From positions 124,001 to 188,000 of the forward strand of contig NZ_JAJNRQ010000003.1 of the NCBI RefSeq assembly GCF_021083645.1: a DNA stretch of 64,000 nt, given 5' to 3'. This document shows, one piece after another, positions 30,458-41,815 of this stretch; the first letter of the stretch is position 1, and the number at the start of each line of letters is the position of its first letter. The notes beneath the pieces are model-generated. The model saw only the letters and a program-made list of their open reading frames with translations. It did no database searches and had not been told where the DNA came from. A program made the position numbers and the translations under genes. This DNA is from Schaalia sp. lx-260 (GTDB taxonomy: Bacteria > Actinomycetota > Actinomycetes > Actinomycetales > Actinomycetaceae).

Positions 30458-31791
30458 TGCTCACCTTCTTGTTCACGTGGAGCTAAAGCAATATGCGTGA
30501 TACGACGACCTTGAATCTGAGTGACTTCTAAACGATAGTGTGACTCAACAATTTCATCGCCGACAACAGGTAGTCGCCCTAAACGAGTAATCACCAAACC
30601 GGCGATGGTATCCCAAGGACCATCTGCAGGCAAAGCCACTCCTGTACGTTCAAGAAGCTCATCTGGCCTCAGTGTCCCAGGAATCAATAAAGAACCATCA
30701 TGGCGCGTGCGTATCCCCAAACGACGTTGATCGTGTTCGTCTGAGACTTCACCGACGATTTCTTCAACAACGTCTTCCAGTGTCACTATGCCCGAAACTC
30801 CACCATATTCATCTACGACAACGGCTATCTGCAGGCCTTCATCGCGTAACTGCAACATCAAAGGACCTAACTCCAAGGTTTCAGGAACACATGGAGCTTC
30901 AGCACGTAAAGATTGTGACAGCACGGGAACCTCACCGCGTTTCTCGTAAGGAACCGCGATAGCTCGTCGTAGGGACACGAAAGCCAGGACATCATCTGAG
31001 TCTTGCCCGATAACAGGGAAACGTGAATGGCCTGTTTCACGTGCGAGAGCAATGACATCGGCAGCTGTTGAGTCCTCTGGTAAAGAATGCATGAGGCCAC
31101 GATCGGTCATGACGTCCACGGCAGTCAGCGCTGAAATACGTATGGAGTTTGTCAGTAGTGACGCCGTTGATACATCAAGAGTTCCTTCTTGCGCGCTATG
31201 GCGGACCAAAGCCGCAAGTTCTGAAGCTGAGCGAGCTGCTGAGATTTCCTCCTGAGGTTCAATCCCCATGCGGGCCAGTACCCAGTTTGCAATACCACCA
31301 AGCAAAAGAATGATTGGCCTGGTCACAGCGGTAAATGCCATGTGGAAAGGCACTACAGCGCGAGCCGTTTGTAAGGGGTGGGCTAATGCCAAGTTTTTTG
31401 GAACGAGCTCCCCAAAAAGCATGGAAAACATGTTGATAATGACGGCGGCCAGGGTCACCGCAATTGTTGCACTGAGCGTGTAGGCAATTCCTGTATATCC
31501 AAACAGGGCGGTAAGCAAGGAAGCTAAGGTTGTTTGAGTGGTGTAGCCCAAAAGAATCGTTGTGAGTGTAATACCGATTTGAGCACCGGAAAGCTGTGTC
31601 GATAGTGTACGGGTTGCTCGTAAAACTTGCGTTGCTCCCTTATCGCCTTCCGCTGCACGACGCTCGACAACAGCTTGATCTAAAGCAACCAAAGAAAACT
31701 CTGCGGAAACAAAAAGAAATGTCCCCGCTGTCAGCACAACACCAAATAAAAGCATGACGATATCGACTATCACGAGTCGGTCACCGTCCAT
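30454..31791 (-). CDS. CNNM/CBS/CorC_HlyC membrane protein (full form)
   Basis: 445 residues. CNNM membrane domain (IVMLLFGVVLTAGTFLFVSAEFSLVALD, ELVPKNLALAHP), CBS pair (VDVMTDRGLMHSLP, VAVVVDEYGGVSGIVTLEDVVEEIVGEVSDEHD) and the C-terminal CorC_HlyC domain (GSLLIPGTLRPDELLERTGVALP ... GRLPVVGDEIVESHYRLEVTQIQGRRITHIAL). First of a coupled pair; the two products probably form a hetero-oligomer in cation homeostasis. The 278-bp gap to 32070 holds the divergent promoters but no clear consensus or gene. Confidence 0.85.
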   Translation of the reverse strand: MDGDRLVIVDIVMLLFGVVLTAGTFLFVSAEFSLVALDQAVVERRAAEGDKGATQVLRATRTLSTQLSGAQIGITLTTILLGYTTQTTLASLLTALFGYTGIAYTLSATIAVTLAAVIINMFSMLFGELVPKNLALAHPLQTARAVVPFHMAFTAVTRPIILLLGGIANWVLARMGIEPQEEISAARSASELAALVRHSAQEGTLDVSTASLLTNSIRISALTAVDVMTDRGLMHSLPEDSTAADVIALARETGHSRFPVIGQDSDDVLAFVSLRRAIAVPYEKRGEVPVLSQSLRAEAPCVPETLELGPLMLQLRDEGLQIAVVVDEYGGVSGIVTLEDVVEEIVGEVSDEHDQRRLGIRTRHDGSLLIPGTLRPDELLERTGVALPADGPWDTIAGLVITRLGRLPVVGDEIVESHYRLEVTQIQGRRITHIALAPREQEGEQ

Positions 31792-32069
31792 TCAGATACC
31801 GTAAAACGGCGTGGCACACATACGCAGATATATTGTCGTCCGCTACTGTCACTGTCCATGATGCTTTTAGTCTACCGATTGGTGAATAAAGCATACGCAT
31901 GAATGCTCTTACTGTGAGCGATCTAAATAAACAATCAGTTCTACAAAACAAAAAGAGCAGCGCACATATGTCCACATTGGAAACTTTTTCTCCATTTGAT
32001 TCAGACTTAGGTCCCATTCGTCCTACACTATAAATGAAGAAAAACACACGCCCATAGGAAGCGAGGACA

Positions 32070-35000
32070 ATGGTGACTTCGAGCGGACAACAACAGGGCC
32101 CTGACCAGTGGTACATCACGCGGATGCGAATGCAATGGGAAGCAGATCCCACATCGGTTGATGCGTCATGGCAACAATATTTCACCTCTGAAGGCCGGCC
32201 TACGCAAATACGGACATCTGTACCACCAGCCCCGCCAGCACCCACACTTCATACGACCCAAGACACATTGACACCGGCCCCCACACCGCGTACACCTACT
32301 GATACCGGAAACTCACCCAGTGCTTCACTTCCACACAACCAGTCAATGCGCACATTCACATCTCCAAAAGCTATTGTCACCGCCGAAGTAATGATCGACT
32401 CTGGACAATCTGACATTGACCCGGCTGATTCGCATATCACCAATACTGATGTTGAGATTGAGACAGTCACCCGTTCAGATTTACCGCCGATGCCACGCAC
32501 TCACGTCGCAGAAGCCACTTCTCCCTATACTCGCCAAAAACACGGAAAAGCTGCATCCGCGCTTAACGCTGAAGCACTAAGCGATGACATCACGGAAACT
32601 CTGCGTGCTGTTGCACGAGCAACAGCCAAGAATATGGATGATTCACTCAGTGTTCCCACAGCTACATCGCAACGTGAGATTCCAGCGAAATTACTCATTG
32701 AGAATCGTTCTCTCATGAATACCCACTTGTCACGCACCATCGGTGGCAAGATTTCTTTCACTCACCTCATTGGGTACGCCATTGTGGAAGCCCTGTGCGA
32801 AATGCCAAAAATGAATGTGCGTTACAGCGTCGAAAATAATAAGCCTCATATGACACGCATGGCGCATGTGGGGCTTGGTCTTGCCATTGATGTTACTGAC
32901 GCTAAAGGTAACCGTTCACTTATGGTTCCTGTCATTCACAATGCTGACACCATGACTTTCATGGAATTTGTTGATGCTTACCAAGACATTGTCACTCGTG
33001 CACGTAAAGGCGAACTTGGTGCCTCTGACTTTGTTGGTACAACAGTTACCCTGACTAACCCTGGAACTTTGGGCACAACAACATCTGTTCCACGTCTCAT
33101 GAACGGACAAGGACTTATCATCGGTGTGGGTGCAACCGACTACCCTGCTGCTTATGCGGGTGTGTCACCTAAACGCTTGGCATTACTTGGTATTGGGCGC
33201 ACTATGTACATGTCCTCAACATATGACCACCGCGTTATCCAAGGTGCAGCATCCGGTGAATTCCTGCGGCTGATTTCCACAAAGCTCACGGGGAAAGACG
33301 GATTCTATGACCGCGTATTTGCTTCGCTTCATATCCCACATTCCCCTTACCTGTGGGAACCTGACCACGAATACGATGCGGAACGCGAAAAAGGAAAGCC
33401 TGCTCGCATTGCTGAACTCATTCATGCCTACCGGTCGCGCGGACATTTAGCATCCGATACTGACCCTTTGGCTTACCGTATCCGTCAGCATCCTGATCTT
33501 GCTCTTTCACGGTACGGATTATCAGTGTGGGACCTTGACCGCCCTTTCCCCACTGGTGGTTTTGGTGACAGCGATCATATGCTTCTGCGTGATATTTTGG
33601 AAAGGCTCCGCGACACTTACACGCGCACTGTCGGAATTGAATACATGCACATTCAAGATCCCGAGCAGCGCCGTTGGGTCCAACAACGCATTGAAGGCCC
33701 CTATGAGCCTCCATCTCAGAATGAACAAAGGAGTATTCTCGACACGTTGATACGTGCGGAAGCTTTTGAAGAGTTTTTACAAACCAAGTACGTCGGGCAA
33801 AAACGATTCTCGTTAGAAGGCGGAGAATCGCTCATCCCGTTACTCGATCAGGTGATGCGTTCCTGCGCGCGCGACGGTATCCATGAAGTTGCTATCGGGA
33901 TGGCACATCGTGGTCGTTTGAATGTTCTTGCAAACATTGCTGGCAAGAGTTACGCGCAGATTTTCTCAGAATTTGAAGGGAATCAGGATCCTCGGACTGT
34001 TCAAGGATCCGGCGACGTGAAATACCATCTTGGTACTGAGGGTGTTTACAGTGTTGAGGATGGCTTAGCAACGAAAGTATATTTGGCAGCTAATCCTTCG
34101 CATCTGGAAGCAGCCAATGGCGTACTTGAAGGTATTGTCCGAGCAAAACAAGATGAGCTCAACGACCCTTCTTTACCGGTTGTTCCCGTGTTGATCCACG
34201 GTGATGCCGCTTTTATTGGGCAAGGTGTTGTTCAAGAATGTTTGAATCTCAGCCAACTCAAAGGCTATCGCACCGGTGGAACTATCCACGTGATTGTTAA
34301 TAACCAGATTGGTTTCACTACCGGCCCAACTTCAGGACGTTCAACACGCTACCCCACGGACTTAGCAAAAGGCCTACAAGTCCCTATTTTGCATGTCAAT
34401 GCTGATGATCCTGAACAAGTTATTCGTGTTGCTCGTTTGGCAACTGAGTATCGCAATGAATTCCACAAGGATGTCATCATTGACTTAGTGTGTTATCGCA
34501 GGCGAGGGCACAATGAAGGCGATGATCCTTCGATGACTCAGCCAGTGATGTACAACCTCATTGGACGGATTCCTTCAACACGCGCAGTGTACGTGCGTAA
34601 CCTCATTGGACGCGGTCAGCTCACTGAAGACGAAGCTGCTGAGCTGGCGGCAGCTTATGAGAATCAGCTTGTCAATATTCTTGAAGAAACTCGTGAAAAT
34701 GGGTGGGTTCCCACGCCTTCGCATGATGATTCTGAGTGGGAAATCCCTGAATCGCAGCTTCCTGGTCAGGGCATGATGATTGGGTGGAGTTCCGCTGTAA
34801 GCAGTGACTACCTGCAACGTATCGGTGACGCTCAAACTGCTTTCCCTGAAGGTTTCACACCTCATCCGAAAATTCGTCAATTGTGTGAAAAACGAGCAAA
34901 AATGGCTTCCGGGCAGCTTCCTATTGACTGGGGGTTTGGGGAGCTTCTTGCATTAGGTACTTTGCTGATGGAGGGAACACCTGTCCGTTTTTCAGGACAA

Positions 35001-35942
35001 GATGCTCGCCGTGCGACATTCGTTCAACGCCACGCTGTTCTTCATGACAATGTGAATGGTCGAGAATTCACGCCTCTGCAATTCTTAACAGATTCTCAAG
35101 CACCTTTCGCTATCTTTGATTCGCCTTTATCTGAGTATGCGGTTATGGCTTATGAGTACGGGTATTCTGTGGAACGGCCTGATGCTCTTGTGATTTGGGA
35201 AGCGCAGTTTGGTGATTTTGCTATCGGCGCGCAAACAGTGATTGATGAGTTTGTGTGTTCTGCTGAACAAAAATGGGGTCAGCGTTCTTCTGTTGTCTTA
35301 CTGTTGCCTCATGGTTATGAAGGACAAGGACCTGATCATTCTTCCGCTCGTATCGAACGCTATCTGCAGCTGTGCGCTCAGGATAATATGTGGGTTGTTC
35401 AGCCTTCTACGCCGGCCAATCATTTCCATATGTTGCGCACACAGGCCTATCGTCGTCCCCGTAAACCATTGATTGCTTTTACTCCGAAACAGTTGTTGCG
35501 TCTATCGGCTGCTACATCATCAGTGGATGAATTTACTCAGGGCGCTTTCACACCGGTTTATGGTGAAATGGATAGCACTATCAGCACGAATGTTGATCGT
35601 GTCGTGCTATGTTCTGGGCGTTTGTACTATGACTTGGTACGCGAACGTGAAAAACGCGGTGATACTCGCACAGCTCTTATTCGTATCGAGCAGTTCTATC
35701 CGCTACCTGTCAATGAATTACGTGAGGTACTTGCTCCGTATGCGCATGCAGAGTTTGTGTGGGCACAAGATGAGCCCGCAAACCAAGGGCCTTGGCCTTT
35801 CTTGGCGTTAGAGCTTTTCCCGCAGCTTGATCGTCCTGTGCGTCGCGTATCGCGTCCTGCTTCAGCAACAACTGCTGCAGGTCGTGCTGCTTTACATCAG
35901 CAGCAATTACGTACTCTCTTGGATGAAGCATTTATGCGCTGA
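32070..35942 (+). CDS. kgd: Multifunctional 2-oxoglutarate decarboxylase/dehydrogenase (KGD)
   Basis: 1290 residues, the actinobacterial fused form. A short E1o N-terminus (PDQWYITRMRMQWEADPTSVDASWQQYF), a Pro/Thr linker, an E2-like acyltransferase domain (STYDHRVIQGAASGEFLR), then the thiamine diphosphate E1 domain (GMAHRGRLNVLANI, HGDAAFIGQGVVQE, GGTIHVIVNNQIGFTT, RRRGHNEGDDPSMTQP) and C-terminal transketolase parts (LPHGYEGQGPDHSSARIERYLQL). It joins the oxidative TCA cycle at 2-oxoglutarate. Single gene; a strong terminator follows. Confidence 0.95.
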   Translation: MVTSSGQQQGPDQWYITRMRMQWEADPTSVDASWQQYFTSEGRPTQIRTSVPPAPPAPTLHTTQDTLTPAPTPRTPTDTGNSPSASLPHNQSMRTFTSPKAIVTAEVMIDSGQSDIDPADSHITNTDVEIETVTRSDLPPMPRTHVAEATSPYTRQKHGKAASALNAEALSDDITETLRAVARATAKNMDDSLSVPTATSQREIPAKLLIENRSLMNTHLSRTIGGKISFTHLIGYAIVEALCEMPKMNVRYSVENNKPHMTRMAHVGLGLAIDVTDAKGNRSLMVPVIHNADTMTFMEFVDAYQDIVTRARKGELGASDFVGTTVTLTNPGTLGTTTSVPRLMNGQGLIIGVGATDYPAAYAGVSPKRLALLGIGRTMYMSSTYDHRVIQGAASGEFLRLISTKLTGKDGFYDRVFASLHIPHSPYLWEPDHEYDAEREKGKPARIAELIHAYRSRGHLASDTDPLAYRIRQHPDLALSRYGLSVWDLDRPFPTGGFGDSDHMLLRDILERLRDTYTRTVGIEYMHIQDPEQRRWVQQRIEGPYEPPSQNEQRSILDTLIRAEAFEEFLQTKYVGQKRFSLEGGESLIPLLDQVMRSCARDGIHEVAIGMAHRGRLNVLANIAGKSYAQIFSEFEGNQDPRTVQGSGDVKYHLGTEGVYSVEDGLATKVYLAANPSHLEAANGVLEGIVRAKQDELNDPSLPVVPVLIHGDAAFIGQGVVQECLNLSQLKGYRTGGTIHVIVNNQIGFTTGPTSGRSTRYPTDLAKGLQVPILHVNADDPEQVIRVARLATEYRNEFHKDVIIDLVCYRRRGHNEGDDPSMTQPVMYNLIGRIPSTRAVYVRNLIGRGQLTEDEAAELAAAYENQLVNILEETRENGWVPTPSHDDSEWEIPESQLPGQGMMIGWSSAVSSDYLQRIGDAQTAFPEGFTPHPKIRQLCEKRAKMASGQLPIDWGFGELLALGTLLMEGTPVRFSGQDARRATFVQRHAVLHDNVNGREFTPLQFLTDSQAPFAIFDSPLSEYAVMAYEYGYSVERPDALVIWEAQFGDFAIGAQTVIDEFVCSAEQKWGQRSSVVLLLPHGYEGQGPDHSSARIERYLQLCAQDNMWVVQPSTPANHFHMLRTQAYRRPRKPLIAFTPKQLLRLSAATSSVDEFTQGAFTPVYGEMDSTISTNVDRVVLCSGRLYYDLVREREKRGDTRTALIRIEQFYPLPVNELREVLAPYAHAEFVWAQDEPANQGPWPFLALELFPQLDRPVRRVSRPASATTAAGRAALHQQQLRTLLDEAFMR

Positions 35943-35952
35943 TCGTTCATAG

Positions 35953-36000
35953 AGTGCCTGTATTTTCCTTTTTCAGGGGGAAAGTACAGGCACTTGCTTT
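35953..36000 (+). terminator. Rho-independent terminator after kgd
   Basis: 10-bp stem AGTGCCTGTA/TACAGGCACT, extended inside by TTTTCC with GGGAAA, then TGCTTTT. Confidence 0.85.
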
Positions 36001-36174
36001 TCTGTGCTTTCATTCTTGTCCACATTAGTGAAAGAACGCGTCCCATGGGTAAGAAAAATAAGTGGCCCGCACAAGCGGTCCGCGCATGTGAACTTCGTGT
36101 CACATCATATTTGTGCTTGTCAGTCTGACTGAAAGTGAAAAAGCAACTACTCTTAGTCACAGGAAGGGGCTTTT

Positions 36175-36774
36175 ATGCGTATTTGTGTCGTCGGTGATGA
36201 ACTTGTTGCCGGTGTCGGTGATCCTCGTGGACAAGGATGGGTCGGTCGTGTGATCGCGCGCAGCGATTTTCAGGCTACGCCTACGGTGATGTCACTTGCT
36301 GTTCCAGGTGAGAATACCAGTGGCCTTGCTGCTCGTTGGGAAAATGAGGTTCTTTATCGTTTAGGCACAGAAGGCCCTCGCGCTCTTGTGATCGCTGTTG
36401 GTACCGGTGATGTGTTTTCTGGTTTATCAACTGCACGTACACGGCTTAATCTTGCAAATATGACTGACCGTGCTACAGCTTTAGGGATTCCAAGTTTCGT
36501 TATTGGCCCTCCTCCTTTAGCGGGGGTTGACCATACGCATGTAAAAAATATTGTTCATGCGTGCGCGCAAGTATGTGAACGTCGTTCATTGCCTTTCGTT
36601 GATACTTTCACACCATTGGTTGCTCATGAACAATGGTTTGAAGATATGGCAGCTTCGTGTACTCGCTCGGAAAGTGGCGTTACTTTGCCAGGTCAAGCTG
36701 GATACGCATTGATTTCTTGGTTGGTCCTGCATTGTGGCTGGTACGAGTGGATGGGCGCGCAACCTCTGCCATAA
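36175..36774 (+). CDS. SGNH/GDSL-like hydrolase
   Basis: 199 residues. Starts with VVGDELVAGVGDPRGQGWVGRV, where the GDSL serine position reads Glu (GDEL); VPGENTSG and VIAVGTGDVF follow as blocks II and III. The C-terminal D-x-x-H triad end is not clear. Because the nucleophile Ser is missing at its usual place, activity is uncertain; some family members in actinobacteria share GDEL. No signal peptide. Confidence 0.65.
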   Translation: MRICVVGDELVAGVGDPRGQGWVGRVIARSDFQATPTVMSLAVPGENTSGLAARWENEVLYRLGTEGPRALVIAVGTGDVFSGLSTARTRLNLANMTDRATALGIPSFVIGPPPLAGVDHTHVKNIVHACAQVCERRSLPFVDTFTPLVAHEQWFEDMAASCTRSESGVTLPGQAGYALISWLVLHCGWYEWMGAQPLP

Positions 36775-37006
36775 ATAAATATTCCACTTGTTACACCATA
36801 TCTTTCATATGTGGTATCCAAGTTTTTCTGCGCACACTATTGCCTTGGGTTTTAACCGAGCAGATTAGGTGAAAGATTATCAACTGTCGCTGCCCCCGTT
36901 CCTTTTAAGGGAGGCGAACTAAGGGTTTTAATGTTATAGGACGTTAAGCTTTGATTGAGGTAAAACTCCTGTAGCTTTACTGTTCCGTTGTGTGGGAGTT
37001 GCACTG

Positions 37007-37046
37007 GTGACTGGCGGCGTTCGCATATGTGAACACCACCAGCCAC
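37007..37046. terminator. 16-bp hairpin after secA
   Basis: Arms GTGACTGGCGGCGTTC and GAACACCACCAGCCAC (two to three non-Watson-Crick positions) around GCATATGT, 12 nt beyond the secA stop at 37058. No U-tract on the minus strand. The rest of 36775-37006 shows no gene. Confidence 0.55.
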
Positions 37047-37057
37047 CATGCAGTATC

Positions 37058-39886
37058 TCAGTGCTGCTTACGTGATTTCTTTGCAGCAGCGCGACGTTGC
37101 GAACGATTACCACCAGAGGAAGCAGCATTATCAGTAGCTTGTTCCCCTTCAGCTGATGAGTAGCTGAGTTTTTGTGGGCGACTTTCACGGCCCACTGTTC
37201 CCATAACAGAAGCCGCGCGTGCTGCGGCGGCACGTGCTGCCTGACTCTTTTCTGCCGAGGCTTCAGAAGCAGCAGTATCGTCTTGCGCACTTTGCTCAGA
37301 TTTTTGTGTAGCTTCCTGCTCGCGCATCTGTTCAAGAGCGCGATCAAATTGATAAGTGTAAGCAAAAACCTGTTGGACAGATTCTTCACGAATCCTTTCC
37401 ATCATGGCCGCAAACATACGCGCACCTTCGCTGCGGTATTCCACCAACGGGTCGCGTTGCCCCATCGCACGTAAACCAATACCTTCTTTCAGGTAATCCA
37501 TTTCATACAAGTGTTCACGCCATAAACGATCAACTGTGGCGATAACAACTCGTCGTTCAAGAACTCGCATCGGTTCTTCACCGAGTTGAGAAATGGCCAG
37601 CGGATTAGCAGCCAGACTCTGTTCAGCTTTCAGGTATTGAGTGCGTATATCACCAATAATTTCGCTCACAAGGTCATCACGAACAAGCGAGCCTCGCCCA
37701 CCATGAGTTTCTTCTACCTCATTCACGGTCACTGATGTCGGATAGTAGCCTCGCAGGGTTTCCCAAATAGCTTCAAGATCCCATTCTTTCGGCGTTAAAT
37801 CAGCGATTTTTTCATCAATGATTCCCGTCACCAGGCTCTCAGCAAAAGAAGCCATCTGAGGTTCGAGGTCTTCTCCTTCAAGGACGCGACGGCGTTCCTC
37901 ATACACCAGTTCACGCTGGCCAGTCATCACATCATCGTATTTGAGGACGTTCTTACGTATCTCAAAGTTTCGTGCTTCAACTTGGCGTTGAGCTGAAGCA
38001 ATGGAACGGCTGACCAGTTTATTTTCAAGTGGAAGATCTTCGGGATAAGCTCCGGAAGCCATAATTCGCTGGGCCATACCTGAGTTAAATAGACGCATAA
38101 GGTCGTCTTCCATTGACAGGTAGAAACGGGATTCACCGGGATCTCCCTGACGACCTGAACGTCCTCGCAACTGGTTATCAATTCGTCGTGATTCATGGCG
38201 TTCAGTGCCGAGTACGTATAAGCCACCCAGTTCACGTACTTCTTCACGTTCTGCTTGAACTGCGCGTTCTGCTGCTTCTAATGCTTGAGGCCATGCTGCG
38301 CGGTATTCTTCAGCATTCTCATGCGGATCCAACCCTTTATCAGCCAGATTTGCCTGAGCAATAAATTCAGAGTTTCCGCCCAGCATGATGTCTGTACCAC
38401 GACCAGCCATATTTGTTGCCACTGTGACAGCACCTTTACGACCTGCCATTGCCACAACTTGAGCTTCACGTGCGTGTTGTTTCGCGTTCAGTACTTGGTG
38501 AGGTATATGGCGGGCACGTAAAAGTTGCGAAACCAGCTCTGATTTTTCGACTGAAGCAGTACCAACCAACACAGGTTGACCAGCATCATGACGTTCCACG
38601 ATATCTTCGATAATGGCGTCGAATTTACCTTTTTCTGTGGGATATACCAGATCGGGCTGGTCAATACGGATCATTGGACGGTTAGTAGGAATCGGGATAA
38701 CACCGATCTTGTATGTCGAAGCGAATTCAGCGGCTTCAGTTTCCGCTGTACCAGTCATACCTGAGCGCGAGCCTTCCGGATATAAACGGAAGTAGTTCTG
38801 CAAGGTAATCGTTGCTAATGTTTGGTTTTCAGCTTTGATAGCGACATTTTCTTTCGCTTCGATTGCCTGATGCATACCGTCGTTGTAGCGTCGTCCCGGC
38901 AGAACACGGCCTGTGTGTTCATCAACGATGAGTACTTCCCCGTTATCAACAATGTAATCACGGTCACGATGGAAAAGTTCTTTTGCTCGAATCGCATTAT
39001 TGAGGAATCCGATAAGAGGAGTATTCGCAGCCTCGTATAAATTCTCTACACCCAGTTGGTCTTCTACTTTGTCGATTCCGTCTTCAAGGACACCGATAGT
39101 TTTCTTTTTCTCATCTACTTCATAGTCCACACCGGCTGTCAGCATACGGGCGATGCGCGCAAATTCGGTGTACCAGTGGTTTACATCACCGGAAGCTGGG
39201 CCTGAAATAATCAGAGGGGTGCGCGCCTCGTCAATCAGAATAGAGTCAACCTCATCAACAATGACGAAATTATGTCCACGCTGCACCATATCTTCGACGC
39301 GCTGCGCCATATTGTCACGAAGATAATCGAAGCCGAATTCATTATTTGTCCCGTAGGTAATATCAGCTTCATATTGTTTGCGCCGCTGAGCAGGGTCTTG
39401 TCCCACCAGAACACATCCCACACTCACACCAAGGAAGTTAAAGACGCGCGACATCAAATCAGACTGGTATTTTGCCAGGTAATCATTGACGGTGACGACG
39501 TGTACGCCTTTACCTGTCAGTGAGCGCAGGTAGGCCGGCATAGTGGCTACAAGGGTTTTTCCTTCACCTGTGCGCATTTCTGCAATATTGCCTTGGTGAA
39601 GCGCGGCCCCGCCCATTACTTGCACATGGAAAGGACGCTGACGTAAAGTACGCCACGCGGCCTCACGCACAGTAGCGAAAGCCTCTACCAATAGGTCATC
39701 GAGAGTTTCACCGTCAGCAAGACGTTGTTTGAATTCATCTGTTTTTTGACGTAGCTGCTCATCACTGAGTGCTTCAAAATCATTATGTAACTTATCAACT
39801 TGGTCGGCTATGCGGTCAAGTTTTTTCAGCATGCGGCCTTCGCCAGCACGCAGGATCTTGTCGATGATGGACACGAAGTCTCCCAA
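37058..39886 (-). CDS. secA: Preprotein translocase motor SecA
   Basis: 942 residues, full length. DEAD motor motifs: [17 protein letters not shown] (Walker A), [20 protein letters not shown] (Walker B), [14 protein letters not shown] and [17 protein letters not shown] (motif VI); preprotein cross-linking domain with [21 protein letters not shown]. The C-terminus is Ser/Ala/Arg-rich and lacks the zinc-binding Cys motif of Gram-negative SecA, which is usual in actinobacteria. Drives secretion through SecYEG. Follows hpf in the same direction. Confidence 0.97.
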   Translation of the reverse strand: MGDFVSIIDKILRAGEGRMLKKLDRIADQVDKLHNDFEALSDEQLRQKTDEFKQRLADGETLDDLLVEAFATVREAAWRTLRQRPFHVQVMGGAALHQGNIAEMRTGEGKTLVATMPAYLRSLTGKGVHVVTVNDYLAKYQSDLMSRVFNFLGVSVGCVLVGQDPAQRRKQYEADITYGTNNEFGFDYLRDNMAQRVEDMVQRGHNFVIVDEVDSILIDEARTPLIISGPASGDVNHWYTEFARIARMLTAGVDYEVDEKKKTIGVLEDGIDKVEDQLGVENLYEAANTPLIGFLNNAIRAKELFHRDRDYIVDNGEVLIVDEHTGRVLPGRRYNDGMHQAIEAKENVAIKAENQTLATITLQNYFRLYPEGSRSGMTGTAETEAAEFASTYKIGVIPIPTNRPMIRIDQPDLVYPTEKGKFDAIIEDIVERHDAGQPVLVGTASVEKSELVSQLLRARHIPHQVLNAKQHAREAQVVAMAGRKGAVTVATNMAGRGTDIMLGGNSEFIAQANLADKGLDPHENAEEYRAAWPQALEAAERAVQAEREEVRELGGLYVLGTERHESRRIDNQLRGRSGRQGDPGESRFYLSMEDDLMRLFNSGMAQRIMASGAYPEDLPLENKLVSRSIASAQRQVEARNFEIRKNVLKYDDVMTGQRELVYEERRRVLEGEDLEPQMASFAESLVTGIIDEKIADLTPKEWDLEAIWETLRGYYPTSVTVNEVEETHGGRGSLVRDDLVSEIIGDIRTQYLKAEQSLAANPLAISQLGEEPMRVLERRVVIATVDRLWREHLYEMDYLKEGIGLRAMGQRDPLVEYRSEGARMFAAMMERIREESVQQVFAYTYQFDRALEQMREQEATQKSEQSAQDDTAASEASAEKSQAARAAAARAASVMGTVGRESRPQKLSYSSAEGEQATDNAASSGGNRSQRRAAAKKSRKQH

Positions 39887-40024
39887 GTTCTATAGTCAAC
39901 GCGATTATCGCAGTACATGTACCAAAAAGTACGTTCTCCTGCTTATTTTACGCAATCTCACCCCAAGGAGCGACAGGGACGCATACAAGCAGAAAATCAC
40001 ACGCCTGGCAGCACAGATACTTGC

Positions 40025-40057
40025 GAGGGAGCACTTCGTCATGTGAAGTGCTCCCTC
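40025..40057. terminator. 13-bp hairpin terminator between hpf and secA
   Basis: Perfect arms GAGGGAGCACTTC / GAAGTGCTCCCTC, 7-nt loop, 15 nt after the hpf stop on the minus strand. No clear U-tract. Confidence 0.55.
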
Positions 40058-40072
40058 AACAAAAGAAAGTGT

Positions 40073-40717
40073 TTATCGAACAGTCGCGTTCAGACGAAGA
40101 ACACCATATGTCCATCCGTGACGATGGTAGATCACGCATGGTTGTTGTGTTTCTTCATCAATGAAGAGGAAGAAAGGATGTCCCACGAGTTCCATTTGAT
40201 ACAGGGCTTCATCCAAAGACATTGCCTGTGCTTCATGGACTTTTTGACGCACAATAACCGGAGAGTCACCGAGCTGTTCCTCACGAGCTTCACCCACCTT
40301 CATATCTGCGGCACTGTGAAGTCCTGTCATTACTTCCAAAGTCTCCTCAACGGGTTGTTCAGAAACTTCTTCAGGTAAAGGCATATCCGCAGCCAGATCA
40401 GCATATCGACGACGGTGGTCTTTGGCTCGGTCACGCATACGACGTAACCTTTCAAAGAGCTTTCCTGCTGCAATATCAACCGCGGCATAACGATCAGAAG
40501 ATTTTGCTTCTGCACGAATAATTGGCCCTTTGCCAAAAACAGTGAGTTCAATACGTTCGGCTGTATCAGCTTGACGTGGATTACGTTCGTGAGTCAGTTC
40601 CACATCTACTCGTTGCGCACGCGGATAAAACTGAGTGACTTTTGCAACTTTTTCTTCAACATATGCACGAAAATTAGGGTGAATTTCTGCATTGCGAGCA
40701 ATGACGGTGACGTCCAT
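40073..40717 (-). CDS. hpf: Long ribosome hibernation promoting factor
   Basis: 214 residues from ATG 40717 with GGAGG upstream. N-terminal RaiA/YfiA domain (MDVTVIARNAEIHPNFRAYVEEKVAKVTQFYPRAQRVDVEL, VFGKGPIIRAEAKSSDRYAAVDIAAGKLFERLRRMRDRAK), linker, and C-terminal dimerisation domain (QKVHEAQAMSLDEALYQMELVGHPFFLFIDEETQQPCVIYHRHGWTYGVLRL). The long form pairs 70S ribosomes into inactive 100S dimers in stationary phase. Confidence 0.95.
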   Translation of the reverse strand: MDVTVIARNAEIHPNFRAYVEEKVAKVTQFYPRAQRVDVELTHERNPRQADTAERIELTVFGKGPIIRAEAKSSDRYAAVDIAAGKLFERLRRMRDRAKDHRRRYADLAADMPLPEEVSEQPVEETLEVMTGLHSAADMKVGEAREEQLGDSPVIVRQKVHEAQAMSLDEALYQMELVGHPFFLFIDEETQQPCVIYHRHGWTYGVLRLNATVR

Positions 40718-40886
40718 ATTGTCCTCCAAAGAATATGCGAGTTCCCTCGCCTCGATAATGCCTAAGGGCCAACCCCTTAAGACAATGCCTGTAGTTCCCA
40801 CCTCCCTGTGGTGATGAATGAGCAATTCATTTATGCCCTTTCAGTTGTGACTACCATCATACCCCATAAGGTGATTCTGCTCATAT

Positions 40887-41591
40887 TTAACGAGAAACTT
40901 TTCCTGTAGACCACGCAACACACGCCACCATAGACACAACTTTCCCCAGACAACGCAGCAATTCCTCCACTGTTGCTCCACTGGCAACAACATCATCCAC
41001 CACGATAACTTTTACCCCCTGCGGCACAGGAAAACGTAAACGCATCACACCGCGACGCCCTTGCCTGCGCCGTTGCGATGATCGTCCCGCTTGTGAAAAA
41101 GTCCCCACACGTAAACTCACAGCCTCAACCACCCTCACCGGCACAGACATATGAGAAGCACATACTCGCGCAAGACCACAAGCCACAGGAATTGTCACCG
41201 ACCGTCCCCACAAACGACGCGTCCAACTTGCAGGAGCAGGAACCACCCACAACTCACGTATTGAAGGCTCCGCAAGAAAAAGCATCATTCCTACACATAT
41301 AAGCGATTCTGCAATACTTTCACCAGCGCGCTGCAAAAGTTGCGAAAAATCAACAAAACGATGATGTTTAGCTGACAGCATCACACGCCGCCTCACACCC
41401 TCATATTCACCTAAAGCAATAAAAGGCACAGCTTCCCCACCAAGTGATACAGACAGCGCACTCCACTCACGTGTGCCACAGGTAAACTGCTGTTCACAGT
41501 CAGCACACAGCACCACATCCCACGAACCGCATCCCACACATTGTGTCGGCCATACACACGCTACAACCTCGCGCATAAAAATCGACAGCAT
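40887..41591 (-). CDS. ComF family phosphoribosyltransferase-like protein
   Basis: About 234 residues from ATG 41591 (41576 also possible; the frame extends to 41744 without a ribosome site). N-terminal Cys4 zinc finger (PTQCVGCGSWDVVLCADC), and a type I PRTase fold ending in VKVIVVDDVVASGATVEELLRCL, the phosphoribosyl pyrophosphate loop. ComF proteins act in DNA uptake in competent bacteria. In actinobacteria comF lies beside lpqB and hpf, as here. Confidence 0.85.
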   Translation of the reverse strand: MLSIFMREVVACVWPTQCVGCGSWDVVLCADCEQQFTCGTREWSALSVSLGGEAVPFIALGEYEGVRRRVMLSAKHHRFVDFSQLLQRAGESIAESLICVGMMLFLAEPSIRELWVVPAPASWTRRLWGRSVTIPVACGLARVCASHMSVPVRVVEAVSLRVGTFSQAGRSSQRRRQGRRGVMRLRFPVPQGVKVIVVDDVVASGATVEELLRCLGKVVSMVACVAWSTGKVSR

Positions 41592-41815
41592 ATGCCGCAT
41601 ACAGATGAAAAACCTACGCCACTGACCAATCACCTTTTCAGCAAAACATTTCCTTAAAACGCAGGTATGCGTATCTGAAAGAAATGTGGACGGCCTCCCA
41701 CATATCCACAAGTCCACACGAGCACAAGCAGAAAATGAAGGCAATACTCGCCTACACTGCTTCCTCGTATTTCACAAAGCAAAAATCCCCTCACATAACA
41801 CGCTATACCTCCATA

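Noticed and set aside
32916-36160. Several 60-110 codon frames opposite or within kgd
   Set aside because: Shadow frames of a well-conserved gene without ribosome sites.
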